Source: JAQXDR01 sp038138625
GTDB lineage: Bacteria > Pseudomonadota > Alphaproteobacteria > Rhodobacterales > Rhodobacteraceae
Assembly: GCA_038138625.1 (NCBI GenBank)
Contig: JAYQEA010000007.1
Location: 1 to 55,435 of the forward strand
DNA: 55,435 nt
Direction of reading: 5' to 3'
Numbering within the stretch: position 1 is the stretch's first letter; each line of letters starts with the position of its first letter. The translations under genes and the position numbers were made by a program. Shown piece by piece: positions 1 to 8,737 of this stretch. The notes below the pieces were generated by a model, which saw only the letters and a program-made list of their open reading frames with translations, ran no database searches and had not been told where the DNA came from.

Positions 1-70
1 TGGCAGACAAAATCATCATGGTTACGTCTTCTTTTGTCATCATGCTGGGCACTTCAAATGTATCTTTCAT
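1..70 (-). CDS. cynS: Probable cyanase, N-terminal fragment (cut by window edge)
   Basis: An ATG at 70 on the minus strand is preceded by a strong ribosome binding site (AAGGAGG about 8 bases upstream). It opens a frame without stops to the window edge, 23 codons. The visible start contains MTKEDVTMMILSA, which resembles the N-terminal helix of proteobacterial cyanases (a TKEDVTEMI-like segment). Cyanase decomposes cyanate with bicarbonate to ammonia and CO2. The upstream neighbours are relics of a nitrate/cyanate-type ABC importer, a common partner of cyanase, which supports the call. Only 23 residues are visible, so the name is tentative and it is unknown whether the gene is intact downstream. 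Confidence 0.5.
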   Translation of the reverse strand, partial: MKDTFEVPSMMTKEDVTMMILSA

Positions 71-99
71 GTGGCGTCCTCCTTTGGGATGGGGTTGGG

Positions 100-579
100 T
101 CATAGTCCTAGGTCTGTAAGGCCGGGATGATCTGCGGGCCGCGGACCCTGTGGCCTATGGAACTCGCGACCCGCTTCGTTGATGGGGACATCGTTGATGG
201 GTGCATGGCGTACGGCCGTATTGCCGGTTTTCTCTGAATTCCCAGGTCTCGTTTCCATATGCTCGAAACCATTGTCCGACTTCATCACGCCATTCGTAGC
301 AAAAACGAACGGCGATCCGGTTGTCACTGTGGGCCCATATTTCCGTAATCAGCCGGTAATCTTTTCCTGATGTCACTTGAGCCGGAGCAATGTTTGAACT
401 TCTGTGCGGCCTCCAAAAAATTCGGAACGATTGCGCCGCCAAGTATCCTCCGGATAGGCTATCGCAACCTGTGCCGCGTCGCGTGTTTTCGAGGCGTCTT
501 AAGCCAAACGACCTCTTTTCACAGCATCGTCGTAGGTAAATGCAGACAGGGGAGCCCTTTGGGCGGAAGCATCCGTCAT
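100..579 (-). pseudogene. DUF1348 / NTF2-like (SnoaL-fold) protein, broken
   Basis: The reading starts at ATG 579 (MTDASAQRAP, then AFTYDDAVKRGRLA) and meets an in-frame TAA after about 26 codons. It continues as KTRDAAQVAIAYPEDTWRRN and shifts frame near the middle. The next piece contains DNRIAVRFCYEW and GQWFRAYGNETWEF, and a second shift leads to the final piece with APINDVPINEA and a HPGLTDLGL end at 100. These blocks are the conserved core and tail of the DUF1348 family of about 150-residue NTF2-like proteins of unknown function. At least one stop and two frameshifts make it a pseudogene. Its ATG overlaps the stop of the ATPase relic upstream (ATGA), so it was once translationally coupled to that gene. 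Probable cynS follows 30 bases downstream. Confidence 0.85.
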
Positions 580-1193
580 TCAATAATCGCGCGTAATCGC
601 GTGCTTGCGGCCAGAATGTTTGGATTCAGATCCTGTGAAGGGGTGTTGTCGATATGGATCGTTCCCCGTGTCAGTTCATCCAACGCGCTGAAAGGTCCAT
701 CCAGCACCAGCAGTTTCGGCTCGTTTGCGAAAGCACGTGCAATAGATACACGTTGCCGCATGCCACCCGACAGCTGGCTGGGCTTGCGATGGATTGCATC
801 CCCTGTCAGACCTACTTTCTCTAAAAATGCTGTTGAATGATCAGTAACCTGCTGTTTTGTCCAGTCAGGAAAACGCGCGGCCACTGCAAAGGTTACATTC
901 TTCAGCGCGCTCAACCATTGCAACAGCGAGTAGTTCCGAAACACGACACCGCGGTCAAGACTGAAGCCGGAAACATGGTCTCCGTCCATTTTTACCACTC
1001 TGCTGGTCGGCTTTGCCAAACCAGCGAATATATTCATGATTGTCGATTTTCCGCGGCCAGAGTGGCCAAGAATGCAGACAAATTCACCCTTTTCCACGCC
1101 AAAGGTTGCATTTTCAGAAACCGTCATCGTGCCACCGACACCGTCGGGCAATTGTTGCGTCAGCCTTTCAATCGAAAGGAATGATTTGGCTAT
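576..1193 (-). pseudogene. Nitrate/cyanate-type ABC transporter ATP-binding protein, broken
   Basis: The translation shows a degenerate Walker A (GHSGRGKST where the family has GCGKS/T), a good signature motif (LSGGMRQRVSIARAFA) and a Walker B with the catalytic Glu replaced (LLVLDGPFSALD). After the D-loop and LTRG the sequence no longer matches the family, and the H-loop and C-terminal third are missing (about 205 codons against the usual 260-280). The likely original start at 1193 now reads ATA, correctly spaced behind AAGGAG; the nearest in-frame ATG is far inside. It belonged to the NrtD/CynD class of the nitrate/sulfonate/taurine ATPases. It lies just downstream of the permease relic, and its stop overlaps the ATG of the DUF1348 relic. 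Confidence 0.88.
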
Positions 1194-1204
1194 CTCGAAT
1201 CTCC

Positions 1205-2192
1205 TTATTCAACTTTAGCGACGGCGCGTTGCAGTCGCGCAAATGCGGTGTCCAGCAGCATTCTCAATACGCCTATTAACAAGATGCTAACGATAATCCT
1301 GTCGAGACGTAAGTCATGCCATTGGTTCTAAACCACACACCCAATGGCTGTTTCGTCAAAAAGCATTTCGGCGGCAACGATGATAAGCCACGCGATCCCG
1401 ATCGAAATCCGCATCCCAGTCACAATAGTTGGCATCGCCGCGAGCAATATCACAGTCAATGTCGTGCGTAATGTGCTGAGTTCACGCGTGCGGATGACAT
1501 TGATCCAATCAGTTCAGAAATATGCAACGCCGAAGGTGGTTTTGGACAGCATCGGCCATCACGAACAGACAAAGATCACAAAAAGTGAAGTCTGCTCACT
1601 GTCCGCAATGATGAACAGGGCAATCGACATCAAAGCTAGAGGCGATATGGATTTCAGTATCTGAATGAACGGATCCAGAGCCTTATATGACAAGGGGACA
1701 TGCCAATCAGAAATCCCAAAGGGATGGCGAAAAGCGCGGCCAACGTATACCCTGTGATAACGATAGCCGATCTAGATCCCATTGCCTATGTCATTGGTGC
1801 CGGCGACGTGGAACGGATCAGGGACGGATTCCCAAAACTCTACCCCGATTTTTGCCGGTGATGGGAAAAAACATCCCTGAGCGGGCGCTGGATTTTCATC
1901 TGGAACACTGATGCCAAGCGCCCGAATGCCCAGCGGCATCGTTAATCGCTCAGGACAGACCAAGAGACGCAATTTGCTCTGACTGGGGAAAGGCTACCCC
2001 TTGACTGGCGTAGAATTCGATATGCTCGGAGGACATGTTTTTATCGATCAGACGTCCCATCTGATCCTGAGACAACACAGCGCCAACGTGTCCCGTGCCG
2101 GGAACATGGGGTGTGATTTGCCACACCGCAAGGATCGACGCGAGGATGGTGAGAGACAGCTAGGCGCTGCGGACATCAAATGATGATTGCAT
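1205..2192 (-). pseudogene. Nitrate/cyanate-type ABC transporter permease, broken
   Basis: An ATG at 2192 behind GGAGGA gives MQSSFDVRSA and then an in-frame TAG at codon 11. The sequence resumes with a hydrophobic segment (LTILASILAVWQI). Further on are pieces typical of NrtB/CynB permeases: FPSPAKIGVEFW, a segment recognisable as the core loop (KSISPLALMSIALFI), MRISIGIAWLIIVAAEMLFDE and a final helix SILLIGVLRMLLDTAFARL ending in VAKVE and a stop at 1205. These pieces lie in different frames and there is another stop after GCVV. It was the inner-membrane pore subunit of the importer. It sits between the substrate-binding relic and the ATPase relic in the usual order. Confidence 0.85.
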
Positions 2193-3410
2193 GTGGATCC
2201 TCCGGAAAAACAAATTTGCACGGGGCAAAGAGATGCCGCGCTCGGGATTTTAAAGGTTGGCCTGTGATCGTGCGGCTGAACGGTTGGCTGTCGATGAACT
2301 GCTGCGCGGCGCTTGGGACAAATTTCTGCCCCTGAATTTCGATTGGGGCATAAACGTCCTGTCCCGCATCCGAGAAGATCAGATTGCCGTTGGCACCCTT
2401 CATTGCGCGCATGGTCGTCGTCATGACCAAGTTCTCGGCTTAAGTCTTATCGGTTTCGATATAGTTCCAGCGACGCAACTGCGACAGAACCCATGTTCCA
2501 ATGGTTTGCGTGGGCAGTGGCATAAACGAAATCCGGTCTGGCACAATTCTTGATGTTGCCCTGACTATCCGGGAACACACCTGTCAGAATCTATTGTAGA
2601 AATTCGACCGGCTGGTTGAGGTAATTGGCCGGAGCCATGGATTCGGCAAAGGCAACGCGTCCCCCGGATGTTTCAACGGCCGCTGTTGCTTCGAGGATCA
2701 ATGTAGTCAGCGCCGTGTTCGTATTCGGGTTCTCATCAATGAACTCTTCCGACAAACCGAACACACAGCAGGGATGGTGCTTCCAAAGGTCAAGTGTCGA
2801 TTTAAGGATAAAGACGACATAATCATAGACCGCACGCTGGCAGAAGGGAACAGGAGCCAGATACCCACCAACATTTCGGACCGCAGATTGCCAACCATTT
2901 CGGGCGCCGGGACCACACGGATGTGGATATCACGGTCGGGGTCCAAACTGGCATCGGCGACAAAATTGCGCAGCAGTAGATTATGCATCAATTATTCAAA
3001 CGAAACCGCGAATTTGAACCCTTTTCAGTTTTTGGGATTTTGGTTATCGCGGTGCTTGTTGGCCAAGGCGATCGACTGACCGTTGGTGTTTACGTTGGAC
3101 GCCACTTTCCACGGTTGCGCCGTTGAACTGATATCCAGTGACACCGCCATAGGCTTTGGAAACAACAAACGCGACCCGCCGTATTCTCGGTTCAGGCATT
3201 TGTCCCGCGACACAGCCCAACCAGCCCTTCACAATGTCAACGTCCAGACCATAGCGTTCGTAATAGCCCAACGCGTGTTCACCAATGATCGGTGTTGCGC
3301 AGGTGATCGGAACAAATCCTTATGTTAGCTTGTTTCTTTCGAGGTTTTTCATAGCCTCCTCTGCCATGAGTTGCAAAGACGACAGCGAAAAGACCTTGGC
3401 GAAAGACAGG
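2176..3410 (-). pseudogene. Nitrate/cyanate-type ABC transporter substrate-binding protein, broken
   Basis: Reading the minus strand and changing frame several times recovers the family: FVPITCATPIIGEHALGYYERYGLDV near the N-terminus (read across joined codons), then NTNGQSIALANKHRDNQNPKN, the signature MHNLLLRNFVADASLDPD, VVPAPEMVGNL, a HHPCCVFGLSEEFIDENPNT-like segment and APANYLNQPVEFLQ. These correspond in order to NrtA/CmpA/CynA periplasmic binding proteins of nitrate, bicarbonate or cyanate importers. Multiple stops and frameshifts interrupt it. The N-terminal limit is approximate because the region overlaps the start of the divergent regulator relic. Cyanate or nitrate as the former substrate is inferred from the neighbouring probable cynS. 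Confidence 0.88.
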
Positions 3411-3462
3411 CCTTACGATCTGAAATCCGGGGAAAAAGCTTATTGGCCGTCCAAACCAAATC

Positions 3463-4600
3463 TTGTTGATCATTATCGATCTTGATGAAATAGACCGATG
3501 CGCCCATCTGACCGAAATTGCAGGACTACAACGCACCGGACTAGATGAATGGATACGCGCCGAAAATTTGTTCTCGGACTTGGTGCGTCGGAACCAGCTT
3601 ATCCTGAACGCGGCCGGTTGGGGCATTTACGGTCTGAATGCAGAAGGTCGAACGACTTTTGTAAACCGCGCCGACCAAGAAATGCTGGGGTGGACGACCA
3701 AATATCTGCTTGGTAAAGCCATCTACTCCATCATTCACCATCATGATTGCCCAATTTATAAATCGTTCGGGTTTGAGCAGCTTAAACACATAGAGGACGA
3801 GGTGTTTTGGCGAAAAGATCGAAAGCCCAGCCGCGTAGGATATATCTAGGCCCCCATATACGACCATCAAATTCTTGCCGGAGCAGTGGTTATTTTCCGC
3901 AGTATTACGGAGCGTAAGAAAAATGAGCCACAGCTGAGACACGCTTTGCAGTAAGTTTCTCAATTGCGCGACCGGCTTGAGCGGGAGAATGCCTATCTTT
4001 AGGAAGAAATCAATTCTAAACGGGCACACGACGCTATTTTCGGAACCTCTGCAGCCGCAGCGCAAGTTTTGGCCCGAATTATTCTTGTTGCGGCACCAGA
4101 CGCGACTGCGCAGATCCTTATGCATGTATCTGAATGTCTTTCCAAACACCTGCCTGCCCTTGAGGGAGCGGCCAAATATCCCTCATTGACGGCCCATTTG
4201 TTAACGGTTGCGTGTAAGCTGCGAAATCGTCTTGTGCCTGCAATTTCTGAACCTGTCATGCAGCAACCGCAAAACTATGCGTGGCCCGGCAATGTGAGAG
4301 ATCTGCGTATGTCATCGAGAGAGCTGACATTGTTCAAAAAGGAAAAAACTGCGGATCGGTCCGCTTGGACACAGCTTTGAGCGTGATCAAAAAAATAGAA
4401 TACGGACGGAGATAGAAATTAAATTTCTGATCCACGCCAATTTGATTACAGCATTAAACGCGACAAAGGGCAAAGTATCGGGATCGACTGGTGCTGCGGC
4501 TTTGCCGGATATGCGGCCGACAACTATTTTTTCCAGGATCAAATCATTTGGACTAACGGAAACAGATTGGATACGAGCAGGAACCTCCGCCGCGCAGTGA
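3463..4600 (+). pseudogene. Sigma-54-dependent transcriptional activator (PAS, AAA+, Fis-type HTH), broken and internally deleted
   Basis: The plus strand encodes GLDEWIRAENLFSDLVRRN, a PAS domain (GIYGLNAEGRTTFVNRA, then EMLGW and HIEDEVFWRKD), then a stop at 3847. It continues with GAVVIFRSITERK, another stop, NSKRAHDAIFGTSAAAAQVL and LVAAPDATAQIL, which is the beginning of an AAA+ domain. Directly after this comes LNVFPNTCLPLRERP, normally found well over 100 residues later: Walker A, the GAFTGA loop and Walker B are missing. AWPGNVRDL and VIERADIV, in different frames, and a C-terminal Fis-type HTH (ITALNATKGKVSGSTGAAAL, end at 4600) complete it. It is divergent from the importer relics and presumably once activated them. 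It is certainly non-functional as an activator. Confidence 0.87.
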
Positions 4601-4955
4601 GTGGTGTCCTGCGTTTGTTGAAAATCCATGCCGGCACAGCTTGGGGGGTATTTTCAGGCGAAGCCGCGTCCCTGGTGTCTTATCGCATCGTTTTTCAAAT
4701 TCCTTGGGCTTATATTGAACATGAGGAATAACATGTAGCACAATGAAAATAAATAATAATAATTAATTCAATCACATCTTAGCTTTGGATTGCGTGTTGA
4801 GCAATCGATGCTCGCGACAATATTTAACGGGTTGAATCGCAGATTTATGACGATTGTGTGCCGATGAGTTGAGAGAGTTTCTGCAACAAAAACTGAAAAA
4901 GAACTGTCAGAACATCACGATGCGCCTTTAACAAGATGCGATCGCAGACCTGTCG
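4601..4955. other. Non-coding stretch, no gene recognised
   Basis: This stretch separates the broken activator from the threonate operon. It contains an AT-rich patch at about 4737-4775 (runs of AATAATAATAATTAATT). I find no frame with recognisable similarity, no terminator-like hairpin with a T-run at the 3' end of the threonate operon, and no RNA gene. It could hold further decayed sequence from the adjacent pseudogene locus. Confidence 0.6.
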
Positions 4956-5729
4956 TCATTTTTCAAAACTTGAATGAAATTGTGTCATCCATCCAAGCCC
5001 TGACTCTGTCGACCCCGCTGGTCGATATTCGGCACCTAATGGATGCGTCCATCCCAAATGGGCGATTTTTGCGAATACAAAGCCATAGTCGACCTCACCA
5101 TGATCTGGCGACCCACGATCAGGGACAGATGCAAACTGGACGTGACCTATAATCGGCTGCAACTTTTCGAACCTCGTTGTCAAATCGCCTTCTGTTCGTC
5201 CGATATGATAGCAGTCAAACATGAGCTTTAGATTGGTTGCGCCAACATCTGCGATGATCTTGCGTGCCTCATCGGTGGTTTCCAGAAAATACCCCGGCGC
5301 ATCATGGCGGTTTAGCGGTTCGATCAGGATGGTCCGGGCGCGGGCGTTTGCACAGGCGTAGTCTAAGTTTCTCACAAACGTCTCGCGTGCCTGTTCTCCC
5401 TGTGCAAAGCCTGCCATGACATGAACAGCGTGCGCATTGATCGCTTCGGCGTAGGCTAATGCTTCGTCAATTGCCGCGCGGGCGTCTTCTTCGCGGCCGG
5501 GCAGGGCCGCCAGACCGTTTTCACCCCGATCAACGGCCCCTCGTCGGGTATTCAAGCCCAACATACGCAAACCTGTATCCTCTAGCGCGGCTTTGACATC
5601 TCTTGCGGGAACATCATAGGGCCAATGACACTCTACGGCGTCAAACCCTGCTGCCTTCGCGGCGTGAATGGCGGCTGGCAACTCCAGATCTGTCCATAAA
5701 AACCCCAAATTGGCTGAAAAACGCGTCAT
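4956..5729 (-). CDS. otnI: 2-oxo-tetronate isomerase (hydroxypyruvate isomerase family)
   Basis: A 257-residue TIM-barrel protein of the hydroxypyruvate isomerase family. The start MTRFSANLGFLWTDLEL and the segments ILIEPLNRHDAPGYFL, LMFDCYHIGRTEGDL and GEVDYGFVF match this family; the Glu, Asp/His and second Glu that bind metal are present. In L-threonate and D-erythronate catabolism OtnI interconverts 2-oxo- and 3-oxo-tetronate. The three neighbouring genes of that pathway support OtnI rather than Hyi. Its ATG overlaps the stop of otnC by four bases (ATGA), so translation is coupled. It is the last gene of the operon. Confidence 0.88.
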   Translation of the reverse strand: MTRFSANLGFLWTDLELPAAIHAAKAAGFDAVECHWPYDVPARDVKAALEDTGLRMLGLNTRRGAVDRGENGLAALPGREEDARAAIDEALAYAEAINAHAVHVMAGFAQGEQARETFVRNLDYACANARARTILIEPLNRHDAPGYFLETTDEARKIIADVGATNLKLMFDCYHIGRTEGDLTTRFEKLQPIIGHVQFASVPDRGSPDHGEVDYGFVFAKIAHLGWTHPLGAEYRPAGSTESGLGWMTQFHSSFEK

Positions 5730-6376
5730 TCATCCCACTCCACATCGAATTTTGTCACCAAGGCAGAGATCTGGTCCTGCGACAACCCTTTTGGAGCCAA
5801 GCCACGCGTCATTATCGCCAATCGCGCAGTATCCTCAAGCTCCTCAATGGCATTGCAGGCGGCTTCGACGTCCTTGCCAGCCACAACGGGGCCGTGATTT
5901 GCCAGCATAACGGCTGAACGTTTTCCGGCCAATCCACGCACGGCCTGTCCCATTTCGGGATCACCCGGCATAAAGAACGGTAGCAATTTCACCTTGCCAA
6001 GCTTCATAATGCCGTAAGGTGTGAGCGCTGGAAGGAAGTTGTCCTTATCTACATCGGGCATCATCGACAGAGCGACCGAATGACAGCTGTGTAAATGAAC
6101 CACCGCACCTGCTGTGCTGCGTGTGTCATAAAATGCGGTGTGCAGCGGCATTTCTTTGGTCGGCTTTTTCCCACCAATTTGGTTGCCGTTCGCGTCAAAG
6201 CGGCTCAATTCTGCTGGATCAAGACGTCCAAAGCTGGATCCAGTCGGGCTGACCAACAAGCCGCCATCGTCGGTGCGCGCTGAAATATTGCCGGTGCTGC
6301 CACCGGTTAATCCACGGTCGTACATGGATTTTGCCAAAATACAGATCAGCTCACGAAGGTGGGTTTCGGTACTCAA
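5726..6376 (-). CDS. otnC: 3-oxo-tetronate 4-phosphate decarboxylase (class II aldolase family)
   Basis: A class II aldolase/adducin-fold protein of 216 residues. The start chosen is a TTG at 6376 overlapping the otnK stop (TTGA), giving MSTETHLRELI, which aligns with the usual OtnC N-terminus. A longer upstream frame only reads through otnK out of frame. Recognisable blocks are GGSTGNISAR, the Zn-binding HLHSCHS and the LANHGPVV segment. OtnC decarboxylates 3-oxo-tetronate 4-phosphate to dihydroxyacetone phosphate and CO2. The pathway assignment rests on the gene order with ltnD, otnK and otnI; L-ribulose-5-phosphate epimerase-like family members are the main alternative. Confidence 0.86.
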   Translation of the reverse strand: MSTETHLRELICILAKSMYDRGLTGGSTGNISARTDDGGLLVSPTGSSFGRLDPAELSRFDANGNQIGGKKPTKEMPLHTAFYDTRSTAGAVVHLHSCHSVALSMMPDVDKDNFLPALTPYGIMKLGKVKLLPFFMPGDPEMGQAVRGLAGKRSAVMLANHGPVVAGKDVEAACNAIEELEDTARLAIMTRGLAPKGLSQDQISALVTKFDVEWDE

Positions 6377-7644
6377 GTATTTTCCAGTACAGACTGTGCG
6401 TGGGAGAAAAATGTCTCTGTTCCAAAGTTCCCTGACTTCAGGGTCAGTGCGATATTCTGGCCAGCAGAGGTACAAAATGTCCAAGGGACACCGGGGGCAA
6501 TTTCCGGCCCGATGTTCAATACGCCAACGCCAAGAGCCTTGGTCACGGCGCCTGATGTCTCGCCGCCTGCGACGATGACTCTGCGCGCGCCGCGATCTCG
6601 GGCCGCGATAGCGCATGCGGACAGTGCCTCCTCTATGATGGCGCCCGCTTTGGCCATCCCAAGTGTTCGTTGCGCAGCCGCCACACTCGCAGGATCGGCG
6701 GTGGCATAGATCAAAGGCGCAAGACCGAGGTCCTGTTGGTGCAACCATGCCAGCACGGCGGTTGTTCCGTCCTTGGCCAGGTCAATCGGGTCAAGCCTGT
6801 AAGCTGGCGCACCTTGTTTGCAGTAGTTTGCGACTTGGGCATTGGTCATGGCCGAGCAGCTGCCAGACAAAACGACCGTTGTGGCCTTCGGTATCTCATA
6901 TCTGACAGCGTTTTGGGACAATTCCATCAATCCATCGGTAGCATATAATGCAGGCAGTGGCATTGCTATGGCTGATCCCCCCGTCAGTAGGGGTAAATGG
7001 CGACTTGCTTCGGCAATGATGTTGAGATCGGCATCCGCCACCGCATCAACAATGACATGGCTTTTTCCTGCTTTGCGCAGCCCATCAAGCGCGGTGCGCA
7101 CCGCCTGCGGCCCCTGTGCAACTGTCAGCCGGTTTACCAGCCCGACACCGCCACGCACCTGAGGATCGAGCAGGCGCATCAGGTTGCTGTCGCGCATCGG
7201 TGTGAGCGGATGGTCCTTCATAGGACTTTCGGCAAGGGGCTGTTCACCGACAAAGAGGTTGCCCATGAAAATTGATCGACCATTTTCGGGAAAGGCAGGA
7301 CAATAGATCGTCTGATCCGTTCCAATCCGGTCCATCAACGCCTCTGACACTGGACCAATATTGCCGTCTGCGGTGCTGTCAAAAGTCGAACAATATTTAA
7401 AAAAGAAGCGTCTGGCTCCGGCTTTTTGCAGCCATGCATGAGCTGCCAGTGTCTCTGTAATGGCGTCGGCAATGGGGGCGGTACGCGATTTTAGCGCTAT
7501 AACCTCAAATGTTGCTGTGTCAGTGGGTGGATGATCTGGAACACCGATCCGAAGGGAAACCTTGGCACCGCTTCGGGCCAAAAGCCCTGCAAGGTCCGTC
7601 GCACCGGTAAAGTCATCGGCAATGCAGCCAAGTACGGGTGTCAT
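6373..7644 (-). CDS. otnK: 3-oxo-tetronate kinase (four-carbon acid sugar kinase family)
   Basis: 423 residues, the usual length for the family formerly called DUF1537. The N-terminal substrate domain starts MTPVLGCIADDFTGATDLAG, with the conserved ADDFTGA motif. The nucleotide-binding C-terminal domain has VVLSGSCSAMTNAQV and the glycine-rich VAGGETSGAV. The enzyme phosphorylates 3-oxo-tetronate at C4 using ATP. Its ATG overlaps the ltnD stop by four bases and its stop overlaps the TTG of otnC, so the whole operon is likely translated as a coupled unit. Confidence 0.9.
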   Translation of the reverse strand: MTPVLGCIADDFTGATDLAGLLARSGAKVSLRIGVPDHPPTDTATFEVIALKSRTAPIADAITETLAAHAWLQKAGARRFFFKYCSTFDSTADGNIGPVSEALMDRIGTDQTIYCPAFPENGRSIFMGNLFVGEQPLAESPMKDHPLTPMRDSNLMRLLDPQVRGGVGLVNRLTVAQGPQAVRTALDGLRKAGKSHVIVDAVADADLNIIAEASRHLPLLTGGSAIAMPLPALYATDGLMELSQNAVRYEIPKATTVVLSGSCSAMTNAQVANYCKQGAPAYRLDPIDLAKDGTTAVLAWLHQQDLGLAPLIYATADPASVAAAQRTLGMAKAGAIIEEALSACAIAARDRGARRVIVAGGETSGAVTKALGVGVLNIGPEIAPGVPWTFCTSAGQNIALTLKSGNFGTETFFSHAQSVLENT

Positions 7645-8543
7645 GTGTCAATATCCTCACCCGGGAGCGTCAGGCCTGCGCTTCTTGCGTAGACCTTGGC
7701 CACGGCGGCGTCATCTTCACGGCCCAAGCCCATGGCTATGGCGGCGTTGAATTGCTGTAGCGCTGCGGTGGTTATGGGAGCGTCAAATTGCGCGGCCTGC
7801 GCAATTTCCAACACAATGCCAAGGTCCTTTGGCCAGATGTTTACCGCACTCAACGGGGTGTAGTCGCCATTGACGATATGCGGTGCGCGGTTTTCGAGCA
7901 TCCAGCTGGAACCTGCACACTTGCTGATTACCTCGACAAACCGGTCTGGCGTAACGCCTTGGGTCATGCCAAAGGTCAAGGCTTCGGCCATGGTCACGAT
8001 ATGAACGCCCGCCAACAGTTGGTTGGCGGCCTTCATGGCCGATCCGGGACCGGCTTTGTCGCCCAGTTGGAAAACGGTCTCGGCTATGGCGTCCAGAACG
8101 GGTTTGGCTGCGTCAAAAGCCGCTGGCGTGCCTGATGCCATAATCGACAAACGCCCTTGCGCCGATTTGACGGCGCCGCCAGAGATGGGTGCATCCAGGT
8201 AGAGCACACCCTGCATGGCGCAGCGTGCCTCCATGGTGCGGGCAAACTCCGGTGGTACGGTCGCACAGGCCAGAACGACAGCCCCCTTTTTCAACATTGG
8301 CACCACGCCGAATTCTCCAAACAGCACAGCCTCTGTTTGCGCGGCATTCAGGACAACCACCACGACAGCATCAAGCGTATCGGCTATGTCTTCAATCCTG
8401 CCCTCGGTTCCGCCTTCTTCGCAAAAGCGCGCCATCTGTGCAGGCTCAACATCGAAACCAAAGGTGGTTTGGCCGTCTCTCAGGATTGAACAGGCAATTC
8501 CATAACCCATTGCACCTAATCCAAAAACTGCGGTCTTGGGCAT
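7641..8543 (-). CDS. ltnD: L-threonate dehydrogenase (beta-hydroxyacid dehydrogenase family)
   Basis: The start is the ATG at 8543 behind AGGAGA, giving 300 residues beginning MPKTAVFGLGAMGYGIA, a Rossmann NAD-binding GxGxxG. Further family marks are YLDAPISGGAVKSAQG (substrate-binding DAPVSGG motif) and GPGSAMKAANQLL, with the catalytic Lys in the KAANQ segment. It would oxidise L-threonate at C2 to 2-oxo-tetronate with NAD+. It is the first gene of the ltnD-otnK-otnC-otnI operon. A GntR- or DeoR-type regulator often seen with such operons is not adjacent. 2-hydroxy-3-oxopropionate reductase is the closest alternative name. Confidence 0.87.
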   Translation of the reverse strand: MPKTAVFGLGAMGYGIACSILRDGQTTFGFDVEPAQMARFCEEGGTEGRIEDIADTLDAVVVVVLNAAQTEAVLFGEFGVVPMLKKGAVVLACATVPPEFARTMEARCAMQGVLYLDAPISGGAVKSAQGRLSIMASGTPAAFDAAKPVLDAIAETVFQLGDKAGPGSAMKAANQLLAGVHIVTMAEALTFGMTQGVTPDRFVEVISKCAGSSWMLENRAPHIVNGDYTPLSAVNIWPKDLGIVLEIAQAAQFDAPITTAALQQFNAAIAMGLGREDDAAVAKVYARSAGLTLPGEDIDT

Positions 8544-8737
8544 TAATTTTTGTCTCCTGCGAGAAAAGGGGCAGCTATTGAAAGGCGCCAGAAAATGACG
8601 GACAGGGACGACTGGTCTAAGGGGCTTGCCGAGCCTGACGTAGATCCGCGCATACAAGCAGTGCGACAGGGTATTGTCCAGACAGTGGATGTGAGAGGGA
8701 GAATATCCCTTGGGGTGCAATTGATCCTATGGGCGGC

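Noticed and set aside
370..840. 156-codon plus-strand frame
   Set aside because: It lies antisense to the ATPase and DUF1348 relics and has no recognisable motif or start site.
6377..6748. Longer N-terminal part of the otnC frame, up to 6748
   Set aside because: It runs inside otnK out of frame; the family start fits the TTG at 6376 overlapping the otnK stop.
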